A stretch of 64,000 nucleotides of DNA. Source: Gemmataceae bacterium (GTDB lineage: Bacteria; Planctomycetota; Planctomycetia; Gemmatales; Gemmataceae). Positions 47,380-56,449 of this stretch are shown piece after piece. A model generated the notes under the pieces. It was not told the DNA's origin and did not search any database. It saw nothing but the letters and a program-made list of their open reading frames with translations. The translations under genes and the position numbers were made by a program. Location of the stretch: positions 7,378-71,377 of the forward strand of contig JALHPZ010000007.1 in NCBI GenBank assembly GCA_022842245.1, written 5' to 3'. The number at the start of each line of letters is the position of its first letter. The first letter of the stretch is position 1.

Positions 47380-48638
47380 GCCAGCACCTCCGTCACGGCG
47401 TGCATCTCCTCGTGCGCGATCGGCAATGGCTGCGTCGCGTTGTAGTACTTCTGCTTCTCCGGATCGACGCCGAGCGCCCGGAACCAGGTGTGGAACAGGT
47501 GGCCGATATCGTGCGGCTCCGTCGCCACGTCGGTCCCCTTCTCATTCGTCTTCCCGGCCACGACGCCCGGCTTGATGCCGCGACCGCCCATGCACACGCT
47601 CCACGCCTCCGGCCAGTGGTCGCGCCCGAGGTGCCCGTTGATCCGTGGCGTGCGGCCGAACTCGGACATCGCGATCACCAGCACGTTGTCGAGCATCCCG
47701 CGGTCGGCGAGGTCCTGGATCATCGCCGCGAAAGGCTTGTCGAACTTCGGCACGAGGCTCGCGTGGCCGTTGAAGTTGTCCCCGTGCGTGTCCCAGCCGT
47801 AGGACGTGACCTTCACGAACGTGACGCCTTCTTCGAGCAGCCGGCGGGCGAGCAACAGGTGCCGACCGAGATCGTGCGATCCGTAGCGATCGCGGTCCTT
47901 TTCGGGCAGTTTCGAGAGGTCGAACAATTCGACGCGCTTCTGGAGTTGCGCCGCCATCGCGAAGGCGTAGCTGTTCGCTTCCGTCGTGTCGGCTTTGCGC
48001 TTCTCGGCATATCGTTTATCGGCCAATTCGCGCAGTTCGTTCCGCTCGGCGTCGTCGTCGGCGGAGAGGTCGGCGGGGCGGAGTAGGTTCTCGGGCGGCT
48101 TCCCGTCGCCGAGGGCAAGGGCACCGTACTTCGGGCCGAGGAAGCCGGCATCCTTGTAGATGAAGCCGCCGTTCATCGGCTTCACCCAGATGTACGGCGG
48201 CAGGCCGCTCGTGCCGGGGCCGAGCCAGCGCGCCATCGCGGAGCCGAGGTAGGGGTAGACGACGCCGCGGTTTTTCGGGTCGCCGCGCTGGATGCGGTCG
48301 ACGCCGGCCGAGTGGGAGTTGTCTTGCGTGCTGACGCTGCGCACGATCGCGAGGCGGTGCATCTGCCTCGCCGTCTCGGGCAGCAGTTCCGAGACGTGAA
48401 TGCCGGGCACGCTCGTCGGGATGGCGCGGAAGGGGCCGCCGAAGATCGTGTTCGGCTTCGGGTCCCAGCTCTCGAGTTGGCTGATGCCGCCGTCGAGCCA
48501 GACGAAGAGGACTTGGCGGCGCTCCTTGCGGAGCGCTTCGGCGAAGGCGGGCGTGGCGAGACCGCCGAGCGCCGCCGCGCCGAAGAAGGCGCGGCGGCTG
48601 AATCGATGATCGGCAGGGGTGCAATGTGTGTGTCGCAT
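47376..48638 (-). CDS. DUF1501 protein, Tat-exported
   Basis: The ~420-aa protein has a twin-arginine signal (RFSRRAFFGAAALGGLATPAFA) and DUF1501 motifs: VLFVWLDGGISQLESWDPKP, RRLLEEGVTFVKV, WDTHGD and AMSEFGRTPRINGHLGRDHW. It is a paralogue of the product at 36426-37850 but from a different subgroup. The ATG at 48638 was chosen; the open frame extends upstream into the next gene. It is coupled to the WD40 gene and lies about 650 bp downstream of the DUF1549/DUF1553 gene, with which it probably functions. Confidence 0.92.
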   Translation of the reverse strand: MRHTHCTPADHRFSRRAFFGAAALGGLATPAFAEALRKERRQVLFVWLDGGISQLESWDPKPNTIFGGPFRAIPTSVPGIHVSELLPETARQMHRLAIVRSVSTQDNSHSAGVDRIQRGDPKNRGVVYPYLGSAMARWLGPGTSGLPPYIWVKPMNGGFIYKDAGFLGPKYGALALGDGKPPENLLRPADLSADDDAERNELRELADKRYAEKRKADTTEANSYAFAMAAQLQKRVELFDLSKLPEKDRDRYGSHDLGRHLLLARRLLEEGVTFVKVTSYGWDTHGDNFNGHASLVPKFDKPFAAMIQDLADRGMLDNVLVIAMSEFGRTPRINGHLGRDHWPEAWSVCMGGRGIKPGVVAGKTNEKGTDVATEPHDIGHLFHTWFRALGVDPEKQKYYNATQPLPIAHEEMHAVTEVLA

Positions 48639-48667
48639 AATCTCTCTTGCCGTTCTCAGGCCGCGAG

Positions 48668-49033
48668 TCAATATCCAATCGAATCTCGAACTCGTTCCCA
48701 AAATGGCGGTCGATTAACCGGGACCGCTACGCATATCTCGACCTTAGTAGCGATTTCGTCCTCGTCGAAATACACGATTAATTCCGTTTCGCGAATGACC
48801 CATCCGGTGGCGTGAAACGCACCAGCCCAACCAGAGTATTCTCCGCGGGTAAAGTTTCCCGGTGGAACGCCAACCGTTCGGATGATTTCGTCACGTGTCA
48901 TCCCGACCCGGACTTGCTCGAATTTCTCTCGGGTCGGCGGAATCGGTCGTTGGATCAAAACGATTCCAATACCAGCCACTGAGATGAGTAGTGCGAGAAA
49001 CGCGGCGAGGTATCGTTTGCGGCGGCTTCGCAT
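48668..49033 (-). CDS. Small membrane-anchored BamE/SmpA-like protein
   Basis: The 121-aa protein has one N-terminal transmembrane segment (YLAAFLALLISVAGIGIVLI) and a domain beginning FEQVRVGMTRDEIIRTVGVPPG, the pattern of BamE/SmpA-like proteins (GMTxxEVxxxLGxP). The rest (VIRETELIVYFDEDEIATKVE) fits two beta-strands. Its base composition is noticeably less GC-rich than its neighbours, with GAT/AAT-rich codons, hinting at recent acquisition or relaxed selection. It lies 29 bp before the DUF1501 start. Function is unknown. Confidence 0.72.
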   Translation of the reverse strand: MRSRRKRYLAAFLALLISVAGIGIVLIQRPIPPTREKFEQVRVGMTRDEIIRTVGVPPGNFTRGEYSGWAGAFHATGWVIRETELIVYFDEDEIATKVEICVAVPVNRPPFWERVRDSIGY

Positions 49034-49124
49034 GCCCAACTCAAGTCTTGTGTTCGATCATCGGTTCAGCGCGAACATGATGAAATCACGAATCGCCCAA
49101 TCGATTTCGCTGGGGGATTGATTC

Positions 49125-49256
49125 TTCAGGCCGAAGGCCTGGGAGTGCTTAGCCCAGGGCAACGCCCTGGGTCGGTCGCACGTTTCCCCGCCTACCCAAG
49201 GCGGCGTCGCTTCGCTCCTGGCCCTGGGCTAAGCACTCCCAGGCCGTTGGCCTGAA
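49125..49256. repeat. 132-bp inverted repeat with 36-bp arms
   Basis: Arms 49125-49160 and 49221-49256 are complementary except for a short mismatch, around a 60-bp GC-rich centre. Each arm contains smaller palindromes (CAGGCC...GGCCTG, GCCCAGGGC). It lies between the end of the DUF1549/DUF1553 gene and the BamE-like gene, and resembles dispersed intergenic repeats rather than a simple terminator. Confidence 0.85.
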
Positions 49257-49293
49257 AACATCGGACGATCTCCGTTCTCGATGCTTGATCTTT

Positions 49294-50811
49294 CTAATGA
49301 TTCACCCCGAACTCGGTCGACGCCAGCAGCGCCCACGCGAGCTTGCCGATGGCGTCGGCCTTCCGGTCGGTTCGCTTCGCAAGGAAGCTCGTCGCAGTCT
49401 TCACTTCGTCGGCTGTCGGATTCCGCGTGAGGATGGCGACGAACAACTCATTCGCGATAATCTCGGTTTTGTCAACTCGCTTCAGCCGATCCACAAGGTT
49501 CCCCTCCTTCGGCTTCAACAACTCCAGCACGTCCTTGTCGTGCAGCAGGAAGAGCGCCGCCTTCAGTGACGGTGCGATCTCGTCTTCCGGCTCGCGGGGC
49601 TGGTTCGCGAACGCCTTCAGGAACTTCGCCTTTAATGCGTCGTTCGGTTTCGATTCCGTAGCCGCCATCACGGCTGCGTACAGTTGCTCGGCCGTCAGGC
49701 GCTTCTCGAGAGCGACCGCGAACGACTCCAGCTTTGCCGAGCCGAGCGAGGAACGCTGATAAGCCTGCGTCAGCGTGATCTCGCGGACGAGCCACCGGAT
49801 GTCGAACTTGTGCTCGACGAACTCCCTTGCGAGCAGTTCGAGCACGGCCGGGTGTGAGGCCGGGTTGTCCTTGTGATGCAGGTCGAGCGGATGTACGAGG
49901 CCGCGGCCGAGGAGGAGGAACCAGACGCGGTTGACGAAGTTCCGGGCGAAGTCGGCATTCGACGGCGTCGGGAGTTGCTCCGCGAGCGCCGCGAGCGTGC
50001 GGAACTTCGGCACGCCGACGGTATTCGTCTTGCGGTCCGGCTTCACGGCGAACTCGTCCCCCTTGGCGAACTGCGGAATCTCGAGCATCATTCCACCGGG
50101 CAGGGCGGGGGCCGTCGTCATCGGCACCTTCGTGAAGACCGAGGCGAACGCGAGCTTGTCCAGTGTCGGTTTCTCGGCGACCTTCATCGCTTTCGCGTCG
50201 GCGAGGTAGGCGTTGCGGACGAACGCGAAGAGACCCTGGAAGTGCTGCTGCTTGTACTCGTCCACGGTCAGGTGGTCGTGGCACTCGCAGCACTGGAAAT
50301 TCTTGCCGAGGAACAGCCGGCCGACGTCGCGCGTGAGGCCGGAGTAATCAACCGGATTCTGGCCGTAGTTCTCCAGCCGCTTGGCGATGAAGAAGCTGGA
50401 ACCGTCTGTTCCATCGGCCCGCAGCATCTCCTTTGCCATCGCGTCCCACGGCTTGTTCTTCGCGAACGAGTCGGTCAGGTACTTCGTCCAATCCGAACTG
50501 TCGCCGAGCCGTTCCATCCACATGACGTGGAACAGGCTTGCCATGCGCGGCGCGTATGTCGGCGCCGCCAGCAACTCCTCGATCCGCTTCGTACGCTTGT
50601 CCGGTGACGGGTCAGCGAGGAAGCGTTTCGTCTCCTCGGCCGTCGGGATGGTGCCGGCGAGGTCGAGCGTGACGCGGCGGAGGAACTCGGCATCGTCGGC
50701 GGGGTTTGCCGCCACTGGGATCAGGCGATTGATGCGGAGATGCAACGGCTCGGCCGCGTGCAACGCCGGAACGAGGACGAACAAGACCAAAATCAGGAGT
50801 GATCGAAACAT
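49294..50811 (-). CDS. DUF1549 - DUF1553 protein without cytochrome domain
   Basis: The 505-aa protein has a signal peptide (MFRSLLILVLFVLVPALHAA), a DUF1549 domain (RLIPVAANPADDAEFLRRV, LDLAGTIPTAEETKRFL, GRLFLGKNFQCCECHDH) and a DUF1553 domain (FARNFVNRVWFLLLGRGLVHPLD). It lacks the N-terminal PSCyt1 cytochrome domain of its paralogue at 37858-40329. A CxxCH (CECH) is conserved at the end of DUF1549. It is divergent from the lipoprotein gene at 50942 across 130 bp. Confidence 0.92.
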   Translation of the reverse strand: MFRSLLILVLFVLVPALHAAEPLHLRINRLIPVAANPADDAEFLRRVTLDLAGTIPTAEETKRFLADPSPDKRTKRIEELLAAPTYAPRMASLFHVMWMERLGDSSDWTKYLTDSFAKNKPWDAMAKEMLRADGTDGSSFFIAKRLENYGQNPVDYSGLTRDVGRLFLGKNFQCCECHDHLTVDEYKQQHFQGLFAFVRNAYLADAKAMKVAEKPTLDKLAFASVFTKVPMTTAPALPGGMMLEIPQFAKGDEFAVKPDRKTNTVGVPKFRTLAALAEQLPTPSNADFARNFVNRVWFLLLGRGLVHPLDLHHKDNPASHPAVLELLAREFVEHKFDIRWLVREITLTQAYQRSSLGSAKLESFAVALEKRLTAEQLYAAVMAATESKPNDALKAKFLKAFANQPREPEDEIAPSLKAALFLLHDKDVLELLKPKEGNLVDRLKRVDKTEIIANELFVAILTRNPTADEVKTATSFLAKRTDRKADAIGKLAWALLASTEFGVNH

Positions 50812-50941
50812 GGCGTGGAGGGCGTGGGACGGCGGGATCGACCCACGCAGTTTAACCGGGACAACGTCGCGAATGAAGCGGAAACCGCCCGGCGTGCGAA
50901 TCGTCTTGTGGCCGGCGGGGCGGATCGGTTAGACACGGGAT

Positions 50942-51808
50942 ATGAGAATCGCATTTCCTTTGTTGGTGCTGCTCGCGGTCGTCGGGTGCGATGGCCCGCT
51001 GAAGGTCGAAGCCCCTGAACGCCCGCAGCCAGTCGAGAGACCCGCCAACGACCGGTATGATCCTGCTCGGTCCGGCACCCTCACCGGCATCGTGCGATGG
51101 AACGGCCCGGTGCCGGTCGTCGAACCGGTGTCGGTCGTCGGCTTTCGGCTCGGGGAACCACTCGTCGCCCGGCCCCTTTCCAACCCCAACGCACCGCGCA
51201 TCGCGAACGGCGGGCTTGGCTCGGCGTTCGTGCGACTCGAAGGCGTCGATCCCCGCCGTGCCAAGCCGATGTCGCCCGTATCGGTTGAAGTCGGCCTCGA
51301 TGCCGACGGGATCATGATCGCGGGAACCGCTTCGCGTCACCGCGTCGTGGGCGTGCCGCTCGGATCCGAAATCCGGCTCGTCAACCGGATCGCGGGTATC
51401 GGCGGAATTCGCGCCCGCGGGGCCGAGTTCTACTCGCATCTCTTCCCCGAAACCGATCGTGGCACGACGCGCGGGGCGTCGAGGCGCGGCTGGACGACGT
51501 TCAGTAGTGCGAGCGGACAGTTTTGGGCGGTGGCCGACCTGTTTGTTGCTGAGCATCCGTATTTCGCGAATACCGATTCCGATGGCCGCTTTCGGTTCGA
51601 GGACGTGCCGGACGGGGAATATGAACTCGTGGCGTGGCACCCGCACTGGAGAGTGGCCGGGCACGAACTCGATCCCGAATCGGGCGTCGTGGCGAGGTGG
51701 AAGTATCAGCCGCCGGTGGAGATCCGAACAACGGTGCGGGTCGGGATCGGTTCGGTTTCGAACGTAACCCTGTCGATGGGACCGGCGGACTTCGAGGTCA
51801 GACCTTGA
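50942..51808 (+). CDS. Lipoprotein with carboxypeptidase-regulatory-like domain
   Basis: The 288-aa protein has a short signal peptide and lipobox (LAVVGC, Cys near residue 16). The middle (VSVEVGLDADGIMIAGTASR, then EIRLVNRIAGIGGI and EFYSHLFPE) resembles cupredoxin-like domains described in planctomycete proteins. The C-terminus (HPYFANTDSDGRFRFEDVPDGEYELVAWHPHW) matches the CarboxypepD_reg-like fold. No catalytic site is seen. Its stop is 2 bp from the stop of the convergent membrane protein gene. Confidence 0.78.
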   Translation: MRIAFPLLVLLAVVGCDGPLKVEAPERPQPVERPANDRYDPARSGTLTGIVRWNGPVPVVEPVSVVGFRLGEPLVARPLSNPNAPRIANGGLGSAFVRLEGVDPRRAKPMSPVSVEVGLDADGIMIAGTASRHRVVGVPLGSEIRLVNRIAGIGGIRARGAEFYSHLFPETDRGTTRGASRRGWTTFSSASGQFWAVADLFVAEHPYFANTDSDGRFRFEDVPDGEYELVAWHPHWRVAGHELDPESGVVARWKYQPPVEIRTTVRVGIGSVSNVTLSMGPADFEVRP

Positions 51809-51810
51809 GG

Positions 51811-52497
51811 TCAGGCTTCGACCGTCTCGGTCGTGGCGGAGTCCCGACTCGCGCGGCGTCTCGGTTTCGGTTGATGCTTCATGTATTTCAACAACCGGAC
51901 ACCGATCACAGCGAGGACGACGAGCAGCGCCGCCATCAACGACGCTCCGACGATGAGCACCGTCGGCACGCCACCTTTGCGGGGGGCCTCGGTCGGCTTG
52001 GGTAGCTCTTTCTCCTTCGCGACCGGTTCCGGTTCGGGTGCCATCACGGTCGGCATCGGTCCCGCGATTGGTTTCAACGTGGCGACGACCTTGTCGGAGT
52101 CGTCCAGCACGGCGATTTCATCCACTTCGAAGACATAACCGGCCCGCACCGTTTCGGCGGCCAGCAGGGTACCCGCAATCCGAACGCGGCGCGATTCCTT
52201 CAGATCGGCGACGGCCGCCGCGAGCGAACCGGGAACCAGGAAGTGGATGCGCGATGGCGGGGACTGGGAATCGACCGAGACCGACAATTCCGTGCCGCTA
52301 CCGACGGCCTTCGTGGTCGGCGCGAGCCAGCCGACGACTTGCAGCGATTCGCCGAGGAAGTTCGCGGGCGAGTCGTTGACATCCTTGAGGGTGGGCGGTC
52401 TTTTTTTCTCGTCTGGTTTCACGGCCGCCAGCATCGGCATCGTCGGGATTGCGAGTCCGAGGGCGATCACGGCACAGATTCGAAGACTCACATTCAC
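51811..52497 (-). CDS. Membrane-anchored protein with a domain shared with the neighbouring protease
   Basis: The 228-aa protein has a signal peptide, one ~100-aa domain (from VNDSPANFLGESLQVVG to AVLDDSDKVVATLKP), a Pro/Glu-rich linker, a C-terminal transmembrane helix (VLIVGASLMAALLVVLAVIG) and a basic tail. The same domain occurs twice in the trypsin-like protein at 53455-55737. The GTG at 52497 has GGGAG eight bases upstream and begins the signal peptide; upstream in-frame codons to 52545 are unlikely. Function is unknown; the domain looks like a small beta-barrel (OB-like), which is a guess. Confidence 0.72.
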   Translation of the reverse strand: MNVSLRICAVIALGLAIPTMPMLAAVKPDEKKRPPTLKDVNDSPANFLGESLQVVGWLAPTTKAVGSGTELSVSVDSQSPPSRIHFLVPGSLAAAVADLKESRRVRIAGTLLAAETVRAGYVFEVDEIAVLDDSDKVVATLKPIAGPMPTVMAPEPEPVAKEKELPKPTEAPRKGGVPTVLIVGASLMAALLVVLAVIGVRLLKYMKHQPKPRRRASRDSATTETVEA

Positions 52498-52568
52498 GGC
52501 GAAACTCCCGGCCGGGCACGACGCGCCCTCAACAGGAGTTAGCACATTTTTCCCGCTCGTGCGTCGGC

Positions 52569-53351
52569 TTAGGCGCCCGCAGGGCCGTTTTCCCGACCGG
52601 CGGCGCGGTCCCGGAGACGATCCAGTTTCCGGGTTCCGGCCTCCGCTTCCTTTTTCAAGGCGTCCAGTTCCTTCAGGCTGAGCTTACGCGCCTTGCCCTT
52701 TGGCAGGCGGTCCAGTTCGATCGGTCCGATGGCGACGCGCCGGAGCTTCATGACCTTGTGGTCGAGCTTGGCGAGCATCCGGCGGATTTCGCGGTTCTTG
52801 CCTTCGGAGAGCACGATGCGAAGCCAGGTGCTGTCGCCTTGGGATTTGAGCTTGCGGACGCGGCGCGCCTTGACCTTGCCTTCGGCGAGCCAGACGCCGT
52901 CGAGGAGCTTTTGCAGATCGCCCGGCGTGGGGTGCCCCGCGACGAGGACGAGATAGGTCTTCTCGATCTCGAACTTCGGGTGCATGAGCTTGTAGGCGAG
53001 GTCGCCATCGTTGGTCATCAGGAGCAGGCCTTCGCTGGCTTCGTCCAGTCGGCCGACGGTGAAGACGCGTTGTTCGATGCGCGGGATGAGGTCGGTGGCG
53101 AGCGGCCGGCCGGCGGGGTCGTGGTTCGTGCAAAGGTAGCCGACCGGTTTGTGGACGACCCAGTAAACGGTCTTCTCGCCGCGGACGGGAGCGTCGTCGA
53201 CGCTGATGGTGTGGCGGTCCGGTTCGAGCTTCGTGCCGAGGTCGCGGACGACGCGGCCGTCGACCTTCACGCGGCCGGCGGCGATGAGTTCGTCGCACTT
53301 GCGGCGGGAGGCGACGCCGGCGTGGGCGAGGTATTTGTTGAGGCGTTCCAT
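52569..53351 (-). CDS. rluB: Pseudouridine synthase, RsuA/RluB/RluE family
   Basis: The 260-aa protein has an N-terminal S4 domain (MERLNKYLAHAGVASRRKCD) and the pseudouridine synthase domain with catalytic Asp103 in GRLDEASEGLLL, plus HKPVGYLCT, KTYLV and EGKNREIRRML. The length and S4 domain fit RluB (23S rRNA) rather than RsuA, though the exact target base cannot be read. A Lys/Arg-rich tail follows. It is divergent from the protease gene. Confidence 0.92.
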   Translation of the reverse strand: MERLNKYLAHAGVASRRKCDELIAAGRVKVDGRVVRDLGTKLEPDRHTISVDDAPVRGEKTVYWVVHKPVGYLCTNHDPAGRPLATDLIPRIEQRVFTVGRLDEASEGLLLMTNDGDLAYKLMHPKFEIEKTYLVLVAGHPTPGDLQKLLDGVWLAEGKVKARRVRKLKSQGDSTWLRIVLSEGKNREIRRMLAKLDHKVMKLRRVAIGPIELDRLPKGKARKLSLKELDALKKEAEAGTRKLDRLRDRAAGRENGPAGA

Positions 53352-53454
53352 GGGGGAATTGTAGAACGCGGGCGGCGAATCGCGCCGGGGGCTACAATTC
53401 GCGGCCCGTTTCGTTTAGTCTGGTGGTGTCGTTCCCGCGCGAGGTCGCACTGCC

Positions 53455-55737
53455 ATGTTCCGCCGCCCGCTCGTCCTGATTTTCCTGTTCGCCTTCGCAC
53501 CCGCGGCAGGCGCTCAGGACGGACTCAAACCCGAAGACCTCGCGCGATTGAAGGCGGCCACGGTGTTTGTGAAGGTCGGCGCGCCGCGCTCCGGTGCCGT
53601 TGCCACCGGTTCCGGCTTCCTCGCCAAGGCGGACGGCGAAACCGGCTGGATCGTCACCAACCACCACGTCGTCGATCTCTTCGACGGCGCCGACGAAGCC
53701 AAGATGCTGACGACGCCGATCGAAGTCGTCTTCGACAGCGGCACCGAAAAGGAGCGGTCCTTCAAGGCGACGATCGCGGCGTTCGACCCGACGCGCGACC
53801 TCGCCACGCTGAAGTTCGGTCCGGCGAAGGACCTGCCCGCACCCATCGAAATCGACGACGCGCTCGAACTGCGGGAAACGCAGGTGGTCTACATCTGCGG
53901 GTTCCCGTTCGGCGGACGGCTCGCCATCGGCACGAAGAACCCGGAAATCAGCATCGGGGACGCGAAGATTTCGAGCTTGCGTCGCGAAGTGGTCGGCGGA
54001 CCGATCGCAAAGGTGCAACTCAACGGCGCATTGAACCCCGGCAATAGCGGCGGGCCGGTGGTGGCCGCGAACGGCAAACTTGTCGGTGTCGCCGTGACGA
54101 CCATCCGCAGCGCGGGCATCGGCAACGCGATCCCGTTCCATGAGACGACCTCGATGCTTCGCGGCCGGATGGGGAACGTGACGCTCCTGCCAAAAGCGGA
54201 GGACGAAGACGCGACGAAGCCGATCGCGGCGACGTTACGGGCACGCATCGTCGATCCGTTCGGGAAAATCAAGGCTGTGACGGCGCACGTGCTGCCGGGG
54301 AACGCCGCGATGCCGATGCCCGCTCCGAACATGCCGCCGGGTGCGATCCCGGGTGCGATGAAGGTGCCGCTGACCGTGGCGGGCGGCTACGCGGCTGCGG
54401 ACGTGACGGTACCGCCGAACGCGAAGAAAAGTCTCATCGTGCAGATGGAAATCGACTACGCGGAGGGGAAGGCGTTTACGAACGCGGTGCTGGTGACGGT
54501 GGGGCCGATGCGATCCGAGATCCCGGGACCGGGTCGAGTCAACCCCTACGGGCCTCAGAAGACCCCCGAAGGGATGCTCAAGCTGGCCAGCGGAGCGTTG
54601 CTGCCGTTCCCCGTTTTCCCGGTGAAGTTTCCAACGCCGCAGAACTCCGAGAGCGTGAGCGTGGTGAATGCCAGCGCGGAGATGTTCGCCGGAAAATCCA
54701 TTCGCATGGATGCGCTGTCAACCTGCGTCGTGAACCCTGTGGATCGCGGCGAGTTCGAGTTGGCCGTCGAAACCGATTCCGACAACACGCCCACGGAAGT
54801 GCGAGTGGTTCTGCCGAAGGACCTGGCGCTGCAGATCGCGGACCTCGGCATCCCGGACCTTCCGCTCGTGGGCATCACGCTCAAGTTCCCGGTACGCCTC
54901 GCGGGCACGCTGGGTAAGCCGTCGGGCCGCGAGAAGCGCCACAGCCTCGTCGTCGATGCGATCGAATTCCTCGACGACGAGGGTAAGGCGGTGGCAACCT
55001 TCAAGCCCGCGACGGCACCGCCGGCGCAGAAGTCGCTCGCCGCGGTGAACCGCTTCCCGGAGAAGTTCGTCGGCCAGACGCTGACGGTGGATGCCTACGT
55101 GAAGGGCGCCCGCCACGCCGGCGGCACCGGGCTGGAGATCGCGAACGAGAATCTGGCGAATCCGTTGAACCTGGAGGTCTACACCTCGCGAAGCCTCGCC
55201 GGGCAGGTCGAGAGCGACATCGCCAAGGCGGACCTGCCGGCGCGGGCGAAGGTCACCTTCGAAGTGAAGGCGATCCACGGGCGCAGCAACAAGGGTGTGA
55301 TCGGCATCAAGCAGGTTGAAGTGCTCGACGACGACAACAAGCCGACGAAGACCTTGAAGGCGTCGGCGAGCGTGGAGTATCCGCAGATCCCGGCTCCGCC
55401 CAAGCCCACGGCACCGAAGGCAGCCCCCGCGAAGGGGGGATCACCCGAGGAGGCGCCCAAGGCCGCCGAGCCGGTCGCGGCGAAACCGGAGGGCGGCATC
55501 GGCACGGCGGTGATCGTTGCGATAGTCGGCTCGGCGGTCCTATTCGTGGTCGGCGGGTATCTCCTGCTCTCCGCGTTGCGCAAGTCGAAGGGGGAAGAGC
55601 CGGCCGGGAACGAGGAAGCAACTGCGGCGAAGCGAGTGGTGAAAGCCCCGGAGCCAAAGCCAATTCGGGCGGCGAAACCCTCGCCGAAACCGCCGACGAA
55701 ACCGGGAGATGACAACCCGTTCGCGAATTTCAGTTGA
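53455..55737 (+). CDS. Membrane-anchored trypsin-like serine protease with duplicated accessory domain
   Basis: The 760-aa protein has a signal peptide, a trypsin/HtrA-like domain (~30-240) with triad His71 (TNHHVV), Asp115 (TRDLATLKF) and Ser198 (GNSGGPVV), two copies of a ~110-aa domain (404-518 and 530-635), a Pro/Ala/Lys linker and a C-terminal transmembrane helix (682-707) with a basic tail. No PDZ domain is present, unlike HtrA/DegP. The duplicated domain also occurs in the protein at 51811-52497. It is probably an envelope quality-control protease with its domain outside the cytoplasm. Confidence 0.9.
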   Translation: MFRRPLVLIFLFAFAPAAGAQDGLKPEDLARLKAATVFVKVGAPRSGAVATGSGFLAKADGETGWIVTNHHVVDLFDGADEAKMLTTPIEVVFDSGTEKERSFKATIAAFDPTRDLATLKFGPAKDLPAPIEIDDALELRETQVVYICGFPFGGRLAIGTKNPEISIGDAKISSLRREVVGGPIAKVQLNGALNPGNSGGPVVAANGKLVGVAVTTIRSAGIGNAIPFHETTSMLRGRMGNVTLLPKAEDEDATKPIAATLRARIVDPFGKIKAVTAHVLPGNAAMPMPAPNMPPGAIPGAMKVPLTVAGGYAAADVTVPPNAKKSLIVQMEIDYAEGKAFTNAVLVTVGPMRSEIPGPGRVNPYGPQKTPEGMLKLASGALLPFPVFPVKFPTPQNSESVSVVNASAEMFAGKSIRMDALSTCVVNPVDRGEFELAVETDSDNTPTEVRVVLPKDLALQIADLGIPDLPLVGITLKFPVRLAGTLGKPSGREKRHSLVVDAIEFLDDEGKAVATFKPATAPPAQKSLAAVNRFPEKFVGQTLTVDAYVKGARHAGGTGLEIANENLANPLNLEVYTSRSLAGQVESDIAKADLPARAKVTFEVKAIHGRSNKGVIGIKQVEVLDDDNKPTKTLKASASVEYPQIPAPPKPTAPKAAPAKGGSPEEAPKAAEPVAAKPEGGIGTAVIVAIVGSAVLFVVGGYLLLSALRKSKGEEPAGNEEATAAKRVVKAPEPKPIRAAKPSPKPPTKPGDDNPFANFS

Positions 55738-55743
55738 TCGGGC

Positions 55744-56259
55744 TTACTTCTTTTCGTCGGCGGGAAGTCCGGCGATTTTCGCCGCGTGGGCGATGAACTC
55801 GAGCACGGGCGGACCGACGTACTGGTTACGGCCGATCCGGATTTCCAGTCGCGCCGTCGGGGATTCCGACGTGGTCTTCGGCCGATGGAACATCACGGAC
55901 TGGGCCCGGCCGTCGTCGAGCGTGACGACCATGCGGCCGAGCCAGATGCCCCGCGGCGATTCGGCGGCAACCGGTTCGGCCTTCCGCAGCGGCGAAAGGA
56001 TCGCTTCGAATTCGGTCGACGGGACCGGAAACAGTTGGTGCGGCATGCCGATATTCGGTCCGCCGTCGGGGCGTTCAATCACGAGCAGGTCGATCGATCG
56101 CACCGATTTCACGTCGACCTGGTCGAGGTTCGTGAACGGCAACTCGCCGGACGAACGCACAAGCAACGGCACGACGATCGCGGGGAATAGCAGAATCAAG
56201 GCTGCGATGCCGATCCAGAACGGCATGCGTCGGCGGGCGTCGGGTGGAGATTCGTTCAC
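55744..56259 (-). CDS. Hypothetical single-pass membrane protein
   Basis: The 171-aa protein has an N-terminal transmembrane helix (FWIGIAALILLFPAIVVPLL) and a soluble domain with FTNLDQVDVKSVRSIDLLVI, VVTLDDGRAQSVMF and RLEIRIGRNQY. No family is recognised. It converges with the protease gene (6 bp apart) and is divergent from the DUF1559 gene with a 190-bp gap that holds no other gene. Confidence 0.65.
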   Translation of the reverse strand: MNESPPDARRRMPFWIGIAALILLFPAIVVPLLVRSSGELPFTNLDQVDVKSVRSIDLLVIERPDGGPNIGMPHQLFPVPSTEFEAILSPLRKAEPVAAESPRGIWLGRMVVTLDDGRAQSVMFHRPKTTSESPTARLEIRIGRNQYVGPPVLEFIAHAAKIAGLPADEKK

Positions 56260-56449
56260 GGTCGCGTCCGATCGGTGCGGGTTTCCATCGATGTCGTTGT
56301 CTTATGATTTCCGTCGTGCTCGAATGTATTCGTGAACGCCACGGGCATTTCACACGGTCTTCACGAATTCCACATCTGAAAAAGTAATCTTCTCATCAAC
56401 GTCCGGCGCGCCTTGCGCCGCGCGTCGATCCTCAACATGGAGTACTCCT

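Noticed and set aside
49125..49256. CRISPR-like repeat
   Set aside because: There are only two arms in inverted orientation, no repeat-spacer series and no cas gene.
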